64,000 nt of DNA from Branchiostoma lanceolatum (Eukaryota > Chordata > Leptocardii > Amphioxiformes > Branchiostomatidae): contig NC_089727.1 in NCBI RefSeq assembly GCF_035083965.1, forward strand, positions 687,501 through 751,500, given 5' to 3'. Under the pieces are notes generated by a model that was given only the letters and a program-made list of their open reading frames with translations, did not search any database and was not told the origin of the DNA. Position 1 is the first letter of the stretch; each line of letters opens with the position of its first letter. The position numbers and the translations under genes are program-made. Below are positions 43,701-55,700 of the stretch, piece by piece.

Positions 43701-46700
43701 ACAACTTACTTAATTACTTCTATATTCAGCTGCTATTTGCAAGTTTCCCACTGGACTAGATTATGCAGAAACAAGTGTCCCTGAATTTAGGTCGAGTAAC
43801 AGCTTTCAATGGGATTATACATTACTCTCTTTAATTATGTAAATGAAGTCCCAATTTGCATACTATACATTTCATTATGTTAATCATCACCTAAGGTACC
43901 TGCGTACCAAAAGCAATAAAGATACACCAAACCCTGCATGAGTTATCCTCCTCCAAAGTATCATACATAAAGGCCCACTGCAGCTCAAAACAAGTCGTCA
44001 AGAGGCCCAAACTGACACCACTTGTTCCCTGCCCCAAGACCCATCCACTATAAAAAAATCATGAACCTGGCGCCTCCAGAAAATTTCACCCCAAACTTTG
44101 AAGCTCCGCTGCAAAACTTTAGATACCTGCTAGAAGGCCCATTATCGAACTTGACCTTCCTTTCTGTAAACCTTACCCACCAGGCACACATGATGACAGT
44201 AGGCAGCATATGACGGAATTGTTCTCGCGAGAACGGCGTATGTCACACGAGATTGCGCGAGAACACACGTGAGCTCTGAGATCAACTGAATCTGGGACTC
44301 AGAGCTTGACACGTATCTGGTTCGAGTCGGACTGCACTGATTTCCGTCCGCTATCTGCCCCTTTTGAGCGCCAGTTTTTCCACCGACGCCCGTACTACTC
44401 CTCTGCCCCTCGCCCAGACATTCTCCCCGAGACCAGCAACTTCCACAACCGCCTTTCCTTCACATTTCAAACATGTACGGGGCAGGTAAACGGAAAACGA
44501 GGCCCCCGGCCCGGTTCGCACTTTCCCCCACCGAAGAATCTGAAGAGGGCGGATGGCACTCCACGCCTGACGCCAGGTTGACTGAGCAGCTGAACAACGA
44601 ACTTTTGGACGTCAGCAGGCGGATAGAACAGATGAAAACCGACTTGGGCATTCAGGAGGCAGAACTTGAGACGGCAAAGACCCCCCTCCCCATATCGCCG
44701 CGGCCACGAGAAGACGACGTCACGGGTCTTCGGTCCATCTTCCCAGGGGGCTTAGCGGCGCCCAGCTCCCAACAAGATGGCCGTCGCCAGCAGAGTGTTC
44801 CCGTTGACGTGCAGAGGCACTTCGCGCCGTCCCACAACAACGTGCCCACCTTGAAGGAGGTGCGGGCCTTTCATTCTTTGCACAGTAACCCGCCACCGCA
44901 CGCGCCAAGACCTTCAATCGGGCAGCTGGCCTTCGGCGGCGCACTCGGAGCCGAGAAACGCCCTCCCCACGCCAACCTGCAGACATCTCCGGACGGCGAG
45001 TCTCTGATCCAAGGTAAAAAACTTTCAAGTGGTTTATCCAGGAAGTCACACGACAGAGTGGTTAGGGAAGTCGCCTGGCCTCATGAATTCGTATTTTCGG
45101 CCACAAAAACAGTCACCCATGATTCCCTAACGTGGGATCAGTTAGTTGCAGGAGAACTGGCCATTATCTTGAGTCCGAACACAAATCCCATGGAGAGCCG
45201 GAACCGGGGCCATATTTTGAGGGGTTTGATGCTCGACATCCCCACATATTCCTTCATCGGCATCAGAAACTTTTATAAGATTTTGTGGATTCACGTTGAA
45301 CATGGTCTCGTTACCATCGATACCAAGACCACCACAGCAGAAGTGCATAAACTCAAAGAAGACCATCTACGTAAAGCCTCAGCTGACTTCGGCGGTGCGA
45401 GCAGTGCGCACGTTATCCAGGGTCAAACAGCCTACATGGACAGAGCTGCCGGGCCAAGAACCACGTGTTGTTACAAATACCAAGGCAACACGTGCTCCTT
45501 CGCTACAGACCATATAGCGGCCTCAGGCGTGTTGCACATCCACGCGTGCAGGGTCTGCTCCAGACATAGACCGGGAGTGGATGCCGGGCATCCGGCAATG
45601 TACTGCCCACACAACAAGGACCAGGGTGGTCAAGGCAACTACGCAGCGGCGCGGGACAACTTCTGACTAGTCCCCGCCCACAACACAGAACTGCCCAACC
45701 TGGAGAAAACATTGACTGGACTCACAACTTCAAGCCAAGTCACCCGCCCCTCATCTCTGCCCTTCCCAACACCGAAGGTTAGCGACCCACGCCCCGCCCC
45801 AAATCCCGCACGCACCGACACAGCGAGTACCAGCCCAGGACCCCTCACACTGACGCCCCCAGCACCCACGTCAGTGAATCCCCGCCCCGACGACTGTGCC
45901 TTCAAGCCCTCATACGTCCAGATGGCAAGCACGTCCCAGCAGCCCCCCGCCCAGAAGTCCGCAGCCACACAGATGGCGAGTCCCTCTCCTGCAGTTGCAA
46001 CCACAGCACCCACGTCAGTGACTCCCCGCCCCGAAGACTGTGCCTTCAAGCCCTCATCCTTCCAGACGGCAAGCACGTTCCAGCAGCTCCCCACCCTGAA
46101 GCCCTCAGCCACACAGATGGCGAGTTCCCTCCCCGCAGTCTCAACCACAGCCCCCACGTCAGTGACTCCCCGCCCCGAAGACTGTGCCTTCAAGCCCTCA
46201 CCTGTCCAGACGGCAAGCACGTTCCAGCAGCTCCCTACCCTGAAGCCCGCAGCCACACAGATGGCGAGTCCCCTCCTTGCAGTTTCAACCACCAGCGCCC
46301 AGCCCAGACAGCTAGTCCCACCACCCTCGTCGGCAGAGCAGTATGCAGCATGTTCATTACATGAAGTCATCCATGCCTCAGACGTAACCACAACACCGCC
46401 AAAAACCTACAGCAAGGCCATAGATCGCTACATCGACAAGGAGACCGGGCATGGAGCCACACAGGGGCCCTTCCAGTTACCGCCGTTCGGAAGCGACTTA
46501 ATCACATCCCCACTCCAGACCGCCCAGAAACGCGCCGAAGGCATCGGATAGTAGTTGTGGATCTCAGTTTTCCCCCAGGGTCCGCGGTCAACGACGGTAC
46601 CGCGACCAAACATTATTTAGGCAACCCCGCACAAAAACAGACAAACTTACCTCTCATCGGAGTCTTCTTGGCGCCTTCGGTCTGGCCGTTGACATCTGTG

Positions 46701-49700
46701 ATGCTTTGAACTCTGTACCATCACTTGCGAACTGATTAAAATGATGTCAAGTGCCAATTCAGACTCCGTCTCTTCGAGTGAGAACAATTAGGCACACATG
46801 ATGACAGTAGGCAGCATATGACGGAATTGTTCTCGCGAGAACGGCGTATGTCACACGAGATTGCGCGAGAACACACGTGAGCTCTGAGATCAACTGAATC
46901 TGGGACTCAGAGCTTGACACGCCACCGCCGTCCCCACATCAGACTCATGTCATGCGAACTTTAAGTATTAAGCATTGTGTATAGTTTCTGTCAGTTAAGC
47001 ACTCTTGTTCTACCGTCTCCGTCGACACATTGTAAGTTACGCACATGTGGTAGTAAGTAGTTTAGTTCACTTAAGTTTGCACCGTCGTCTCGAGCTTAAA
47101 CAGTGTCAGCGACAATCCCTATGGGCTATGTACACAAGACCGAGTCTTGCAGCCATGTATATAGTCAGTGTGAACACTGAAGCTCCCATTTTAGAACCGA
47201 GGCAGATTCGGGCAGAGCCTGAGTTATACTCACCTGCACCTTTTTTCTGTATATATTGTATATGCCGTCTGTTAAATACTGTGTTTGTTGATACCAGTCG
47301 CTCATCAGAGAGAGGAATGAGCTCACACTGTACGTGAAGTTGACTGTTTGTGATTTGGGACAGAATATGTGCACTCGTCCCAGTGCTACCGCACGATTTT
47401 ACCGCGTATCAGCTTTTAACTTCATGCGTTGGCTAGTTACTGCGTTTAATGTTTCCCCAGTTCGGATTTTACACTGGCAGAGCCAGTTACCTCTCCTAGT
47501 TAATGACTGATTTGTATTATAGATTATAGTCTCGTTATAGTCCGTTATATTAAGAGGCACGCTAACTCCATCTTAAGTGGTTACTCAACAGGTATCCCGT
47601 GACCTGTGTAACTTCAGTTACCCGCCTAGTTGCAGTACTAGGCCGTTGACATCTGTGATGCTTTGAACTCTGTACCATCACTTGCGAACTGATTAAAATG
47701 ATGTCAAGTGCCAATTCAGACTCCGTCTCTTCGAGTGAGAACAATTCACTAAGTATCATGCAGAATCATCGACAGCTTCTCGAGTTATGTTGGCGACATA
47801 CAAATACACATACACACAAAACCCGCTGCAGTACCGACGGAAAATGCCAGGGGAACCATTTTTGAACTTGACCGCCGTTTCTACAACATCTACACACCTG
47901 CAAAAAATCATGAAGATCCATCAACGTTTCCGTCACTTTTTTTGCCTACATACAAACACAAAAAAATTCAAAGTCCGCTGCAGTACTGTTGAAAAACGCA
48001 AGGTGAACCATTTTCGAACTTGACCTTCCTTTGCACAACCACTACACACCTACCAAAAATCATAAAGATTCATTGAAGTTTTCTTGAGTTATGCTCCTGA
48101 CATACATACAGACCCACCCAACAGATTTTTCAACCGAAAACATAATCTTCCCGAGTACTAGTACTCGGCGAAGATAATAACGAAGGCAGGCTGATGTTTT
48201 CTGTCACTCTCTAGTACCATCTCCAGTGATCAAAGCTGCAAATGTGAGACTCTGTCTGAGTCTGTAGGCCTCAAGACAACCAGATTTTAGGCCGCTAAAA
48301 ATAATGACTGCAGGCCAACATCTCCAGTCACTATCTAGTACAATCTCCAGTGATCAAAGTTCCAGATATTAAACTCTGTTTGAGTCTGTAAGCCTGAAGA
48401 CACCCAGATTTTGGGTTGGCTGAATTCAGAGTTCAGAGTTCCTGAAAATTAACGAAGGCAGGCTGATGTTTTCTGTCACTCTCTGGTACAATCTCCAGTG
48501 ATCAGAGTTATAAACATGAGACTCTGTCTGAGTCTATGAGCCTGTAGACACCCAGAGGCCAGGCTACACCAAGTTATCCTGTGGAAGACGCAGGGAGAAT
48601 ACGAAAGCGTCCTGAACAAGAAATCACAGGTCTCCCACTGAAAACTTTATAGTTATTGTAATTTTTTTAACGAAATCTACAACCGTGTCAATTTCACACA
48701 TCACATGCTCCACTCTCATTACCTGCATTCCTCTGAAACAAATTTGGACCACAGGAAACTATGGACACACACCATAACAAGCAAACAGACAGACAGGCCG
48801 GAAACAATTCCTCCATTTCATACTATACGCACACTTCATACGCTCATTCTCATTCAAATGTACACATTTTGTACCTTCCGTTACCGTTTGAAGTTGCTGG
48901 CGTTAGGATATGCCACATTTAAGGTGCCAAACTCTCGTTCTTATAAGCCAGAAAAGTTTTAAGTCGTCATAAAAACAAGAGTTTGGCACCTTATATCTGG
49001 CATATCCTAATGTAAGGAACGTCTAACTTCAAACGGTAACGGAAGTTACAACATGTGTACATTTAAATGAGAACGAGCGTATAGCATTACATGATTGCAC
49101 CCTACACATCATAGCCTTTATATGCAGACATTCATGTGTCTTCAGGGAGCAGTCCGCATTGATGAATGAAACGTTTAAAGACTTGTGAAGAGGAGGGCCT
49201 CAAACTGGGTTATCTTATATGCTTTGAAATTCAACATGAAGGAACAACAAGTAGACGTATGGTCAAAGTATCCATTCTGATGGAACAAGAAATGCTTTTC
49301 AAAGGCTATCTTGTACATACATTTGGCCAGACCAATTTAGTATGTCGGCTCTGGGATCTTTGATAAAATGTGAACTGGAAAATCAACATGAAAACACAGT
49401 CTGAGGGGAAGTCTGTACCTTGGTACAAACAATTTCAGTGAAAAAAATTATAATTTTCCTTCCAGCGATCTCTTTTTATAATGACTTCTCCCTAAAAATT
49501 GCACTTTAGGAAATAGTTTGGTGTGAGCTGAGCTCTAACATCTGCAGCTCTGGGATCTCTCCAGCATCCAGGAGTCATTTCTGTGACCCACATCCCTCTG
49601 GTGAAAACAGTGAGAACTTTGGAACCCGACCTTTCCCAGGTAATGGATGCAGCCAGCTAAAGAACAGTCATCATGGATTTAGCACCAGGGACAGGACCTT

Positions 49701-52700
49701 CAGAACCTGCTGACACTGCAGAAATGTCATCCCGACCTGCTTACAGCAAGCCTTTTCCTTCCCTCATGTATCACTGGTGCCATGTTGACCTCAAAAAGCA
49801 TTTAGAGTATCTAGAAGGACCTTAGAAATCTGCTGACACTGCAGAAATGTCATCCTGACCTGCTTACAGCATGCCTTATCCTAACCTGATGGTTCACTGG
49901 TGCCATGTCACCTCAAGAAGCATGTAGACTGTCTTCAAGTGTGTGTTGGGACTATAAGAAGGCAGGAAATGGCCTTTGCGCAGTCATATTGATGAGAATG
50001 TCAGGATGCTACTACTGCTGTTACTACCAGATACCTGTTCTGAGTGGGGTCTTGGCGTAGTGAGTCATTGTTTGATATTGTTAGAACTTTGGTACCTCGA
50101 CCTTTACCAGTTATTGGATGTAGCTAGCTGAACAATAACCATGGATTCAGCACCAGGGACAGGATCTTTACAAACCTGCTGACACTGCAGAAATGTCACC
50201 CTGACCTCCTTACAGCATGTCTTATCTACTCCTCATGGATCACTGGTGCCCTGTCGACCTCAAGAAGCACTTAGAGTGTCTTCAAGTGTGTGTTGGGACC
50301 ATCAAAAAGGCAGGAAATGGCCACTGCGCAGTCATATTGATGAGAATGTCACAATGTTACTGCTATCCTACTAGATAACTGTTCTGGATTTGCATTTGGA
50401 TTCATTGGAATTGCAACAATGCAATACACGTGGGACACAGGCAGCTATTGCTGATGTCGTGACCAACACACATAATGTACCCAATTCTTACACTTGGGTG
50501 GAGTGGGGAAAATCGTGTTAAGTACCTTTTTTCTCAAAGACACAAGATCGGTGGCAGCAGGGGATTCGAACCCGGAACCCCTTGGTTCTGAGTCGGAAAT
50601 CCTGCCGTTACGCCACACGACCCCACTGAGTGGGGACTTGGCGTAGTCATAAGTGAGTCATTGTTTGACATTGTTAGAACTTTTGTACCTCGGCCTTTCC
50701 CAGTTAATGGAATGTAGCTAGCTGAAAAATAATCCTGGATTCAGCACCAGGGACAGGACCTTCACAAACATGCTGACACTGCAGAAATGTCATCCTGACC
50801 TGCTTACAGCATGTCTTAGCCTTCCATCATGGATCACTGGTGCCCTGTCAACCTCAAGAAGCATTTAGAGTATCTAGAAGGACCTTAGAAATCTTAGTTC
50901 TCAAGAAGCACTTAGACTGTCTTCAAGTGTGTGTTGGAACTGTAAAGAAGGTAGCAAATGGCCTTTGCTCAGTCAAATTGATGAGAATGTCAGGATGTGA
51001 TTCCAGTATGATACTTGATACCTGTTCTGAGTGGGGACTTGGCGTAGTGAGTCATAGTTTGATATTGTTAGAACGTTGGAATCTCGACCTTTCCCAGTTA
51101 ATGGATGTAGTCAGCTGAACAATAATCCTGGATTCAGCACCAGGGGCAGGATCTTTACAAACCTGCTGACACTGCAGAAATGTCATCCTGACCTCCTTAT
51201 AGCATGTCTTATCTACTCCTCATGGATCATTGCTGCCATGTCACCTCAAAAAGCATTAAAAGTATCTAGAAGGACCTTAGAAATCTGCTGACACTGCAGA
51301 AATGTCATTCTGACCTGTTTATAGCATGTCTTAGCCTCAAGGATCATTGGTGACCTGTCACCTCAAAAAGCACTTAGAGTGTCTTCAAGTGTACATGTAT
51401 GTTGTAACTATAAGAAGGCAGGAAATGGCCCTTGCGCAGTCATATTGATGAGAATGTCAGGATGTTATTACTGCTATCCTTCCATATACCTGAGTGGGAA
51501 CTCGGAGAAAAGTAAATCACTGTTTGATATGTGCAGATAGAGTCAAAGTTTGTCTGATATCTTCTCTGCCAAATCACCATCTGATCAAACAGATCTTTCC
51601 AGACTTTCCTGGCTCAGAAGTGATGTCATCAGCCCCATGAATTACACCATAACCATTGACTATACCTTATGACTATCGGTTCTTTGAAGTGCATCGTAGT
51701 GGCCGAAATATACCATGTTTGGAAGCACTATCCCTGGTATGATATACTAGGGTTACAACCAGTAAGTCTTTGTGTCTCCACACCGAGTAAACAACTGGGC
51801 AGTAGGAGAGAGGCATACAGGCAACAATAACTTCATTTAGTGTTTCTCTGATTGGGAAAAAAATGCTGAAATGGAAGACCAATGTGAAAACAGAGTCTGA
51901 GGGTCAAGTCTGTACTTTGACATTTTCAGAGAGAGAATGTTAGGTCTGGGATCTCTTTACCATTCAGCAGCAATGCAGAGTATAATATCCCAGCATTCTG
52001 AGACACGACTGAGGAAAATCGCTCCTATCCAGCCATCCGCTGCCTTCTTAATGGTTCCAACAGAGACTTAAAGACATCCCAGGCTTTCTCCGGGTCCACA
52101 GGTCACCAGTGATCCAGGAGGGAAGACTTGCTGTAAGGAGGTCGGGGGTGACATCAGGGTCAGGGTCAGGGTCAGGGGCTGACAAATTGGCGGAAAATGC
52201 CTTGGCAGTTGGAAACATCAACATGACTGGGGCCGATGTTGTCAACATCATCAGGACAAAACGCTTGAATAAGGATAACAAATGTTCCGTCTACTTGGTA
52301 TTATGATGGGTGGTCTTATCTCAGATGGGACATAAAGCCGGAGGTGTAGTGTTTAAGGAGAGCCAGACCTCGGTCACACTAAAGAACCCGCCACACTTAT
52401 TGAAAAGAGTAGTGGCCCATCCTAGTGTGAGTGGATCAAAACATAGTCCGGTCTTGCTCAGCTTGTACTTACTGTAGAAAAACTGCTGTGTTATGCCTAA
52501 AGGCGGTTTACAGTTAAAAGAAACAATAAAATAAAATAAACACTCACCGTCTGCCACGCTGGGAGACTTGAGCACGGAGACCGTCATGCCGGCGATCGCG
52601 AGGAAGAACAGCTGTATCCTGACGAGCGAGTTTCCGGGCGTGAGCCTCACCGTCCGCCAGATGATCTTGATCATGTCCATGAACGTGCTCTCTGCCGTCG

Positions 52701-55700
52701 CCGCGCCCCCCAGGCTGGCAAACTTCTGCACGAGCTTCGCTCCGTCGGGGCCGGTCGCGGTCCTCCGCAGCTCGGAGCGGATGTGGGTGAAGGTTTTCTG
52801 GGCGTCGTCGGTGTCCTCGAAGTCCGTAGCAGCGAAAACCCGGTCCAGCAGCCTGGCCGCCTCCTCTGGAGGGGAGAGAGGAACAAGATGAGGGGATATC
52901 ACAGGGCTCAAGATAATGGATGCATGCGCACCTTTGTGCACCCAAATTTGGAGCTGTGCACCTAATTTTTGACTGTGAGTGCACCAGTGCACCTAGTTAT
53001 TTTTGTACTTCATATAGTAATAATTCTCTTGTACACTAGCATACAGAATATTCTTGAAATGCAAGTATCAGAAAAGCAACATAACCTTTTGTTGTACTTT
53101 ATTTTTATGTATTGCTTGGTTGAAATTTGAAATCTGGGTAGAAATGCAGACTGAAGTTCTTAAGACAGGCAGTAATGCCAAACTTATGTTTTCCTGACAT
53201 TCAACTTTATTTAATGGAGTGCACCTCAAAATTTTTCTGTGCACCTAATTATTTTGGTTGGGTGCACCAAAAATGAATTTCGAGCCCTGCACCATAAATA
53301 ACCTCATCAGGTTGGTAGAACATATATAGGATATTGTAGTTCTCTTTTTACACAACCAGTCACTGAGTCAGCAGGTGAGATTACCAATAACCTGAGGCCA
53401 CACCAATTCTATCTGTTGGTTCTAAGATTTTTTTTTTAATAATGCCAAATTGGACGATGAAGTTTAAAACTTGCAATTGCCTGAAGCAGCAAAAAACCTG
53501 CTTGGCCTCTTAGGAGAGAGGAACAAGACTTCACTCCAAATGTGGCATCGTGTGGCGCGATCGCTAGGATGTTTCACCCGGAACCGAGAGGTCCCAGGCT
53601 CGAAACCCCGATATGCCACGATGTTGTGTCCTTGGGAAAGGCACTTAACACGACTTTCCTCACTCCACCCAGGTGTGAATGGGTACCTGACTTCGGTTGG
53701 GGAAGGTCTTATTGAGGTCACCTGCTTGTGCCGAATGGCAGCCGCCCATCCCTTGCGACAGTTCCACAAGATGCAAGTGTGGAGCAAATATGTATCTGTT
53801 GCCCATATGTATTAGATAATGTGACAACCCATGCATGGTATACATTGGGAAATATATCAAAAAATGTCTAGACGTAAGAAACTCCTCCAATGATTGTAAA
53901 ATCCCATTGTCATCCCATACTACTACACCATATTGTATAAGATAGACTACTTCACCATATTGTATAAGATAGACTACTACATAATATTGTATTAGATAGA
54001 TTGGTTAGCCTAATAGAATGTTATCTGTGTACCAGTGAATGCAATACTTTGTACCTTGTACAATTGTTGTGCAATAAAGTTATTATATCATTGTAAACCC
54101 AGCACCAATTCCGCACCAGAAAGCTGCCATTGCACGGGTCATTTCTGACCAATAAACCATTATTAAAAGAGGAGACGTCTGTGTGGCTCAGTCGTTGTAC
54201 AGCATTCCACCTCCAGACACCAGGAGTAGGATTCAGTCCCAGACTTAATAAATGTTCTGAAGCGCTGAAACTGTCAATTTTACGTCGGTGCACTCAGACA
54301 AGGGCGGCGATGTCATCTGGGACAGGAGCCAAAACATGCGCTTACTAGCAGTAACAGGTCTGCAACAGGTCTGTAATAGCGTCATTAGCCGGGTACGCAT
54401 CTTTTTATACAACTGCTGAGAAACTCAGGTGTAACATAATCTGCCCACTAGAGAGGTATAGTCGTCACAGTTGTCACCCTGAGCACATTTCACCGTGATG
54501 TTCAATTCTTATCATTGAAGCACAACCCTTCCAACTGGCAGGATAAAAGCCGCACAGCCTTGACAGTTTGAATAACTGCAAGTCTGGGATTCAAATACTT
54601 TTATATCATGTCTGGTTTCTGCATGCACTGTAGCTCAGAACACAAAGCCTGTATTCTACTAGCTTGGAAAATTGCAAAATGTCGGTATTTTTTCCTGCAA
54701 TAAGGCCACACCAATTTAATTTCTTGGTTAACGGAATTTAAAAAAAATGCTAGATTGGAAAATCAACAGGAAAACAGAATCTCAGAGGAAAGTTTGTACT
54801 TTGGTGCACACAGTTTCAGGGAGTGAACAGGGTCAGGTGCAAGTTTTCACCCCAGCCTTCTGTTTCAATAACGTCCTCGTGCTAAAATCTAAAAAAAAAA
54901 AATCCGCTTACCAAGAGATTAAATTGGTGCGGCCTAAGGATAATTTTTCTGCAAATTGCAGGTGGGTATTTTGACGGTATTTACACCAGCAGCCGATGTG
55001 TGAAGTAGAACCATTCAGCATTGCCCTGAGAAAGGTGACTGTCACAGAAACGTCGGCTGTTGGAAAAATACCTTGGCTGTAAAAAAACCTTGTTAACCAG
55101 GAGCAAATCATCCCTTCCATTCGTACTACAAAACTAATAAAAAAATAGAAGAACGTACAGTTCATGTACAGCCACGTCTCTACTTAGCTCACTAATCCTC
55201 CTCACAACAGACCAGGTCCTGTCTCTGTCAGTCACCAGTCTGCATATTAACTCTACCCGGGGATTAGCGCTATGATCCATTCTGAGCCTCGACTTGCATT
55301 AAACCAGGGATATTAGAAAGAACTGGGGGATTGCTGGAATATTACTGCTGGGACTAAGTGTGGTGAGGCTGCCAAGTTATTTATTTGTTTTGTCCATGAA
55401 GGTTAGACTACCAGGTAATAAGACGCAAGACTAGAGTCACCGCATTCAGACAGAAACATAGGAGTAATGAAGCATTTTAGCTATCAATATTCAACCACTC
55501 AAGGGACCTTTCTGATGAATTTGGAGGATACCCCTGAATTTACATCAATGTAATAAGACTGAAAAACTGACAGAACTGAACGGTAAGTTGACCATGCAGC
55601 AAAACACTACTCACTAGACTGCAGGGATATTTTTCTCAGGTGAAACATGCTCTATCTTTAACCGCTTGCAAGTATTTTTGCTCATAATTTCCTCCCAGAG

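Larger units (their letters stand above)
44182..47746 (+). mobile_element. Ngaro/PAT-like retrotransposon with split direct repeats, non-autonomous
   Basis: Four repeats are arranged A1 (44182-44313), ORFs, B1 (46684-46789), A2 (46790-46921), a 719-bp segment, B2 (47641-47746). A1 and A2 (132 bp) and B1 and B2 (106 bp) are identical by eye, and B1 abuts A2. A1-ORF-B1A2-B2 is the split-direct-repeat layout of tyrosine-recombinase elements of the PAT/Ngaro type, not an LTR layout. The ORFs are gag-like. RT, RNase H and recombinase are absent, so mobilisation would need a partner. Repeat identity suggests recent activity. The insertion interrupts a local repeat (AACTTGACCTTCCTTT occurs on both flanks), and no target duplication is visible. 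Confidence 0.8.

Noticed and set aside
44182-46921. LTR retrotransposon with A1 and A2 as LTRs
   Set aside because: B1 joined to A2 and a separate B2 further out do not fit paired LTRs. The split-direct-repeat model explains all four repeats.
50550-50624. tRNA-like sequence with CAG-like anticodon
   Set aside because: The acceptor ends do not pair, and the sequence continues into a SINE body. It is a SINE head, not a tRNA gene.
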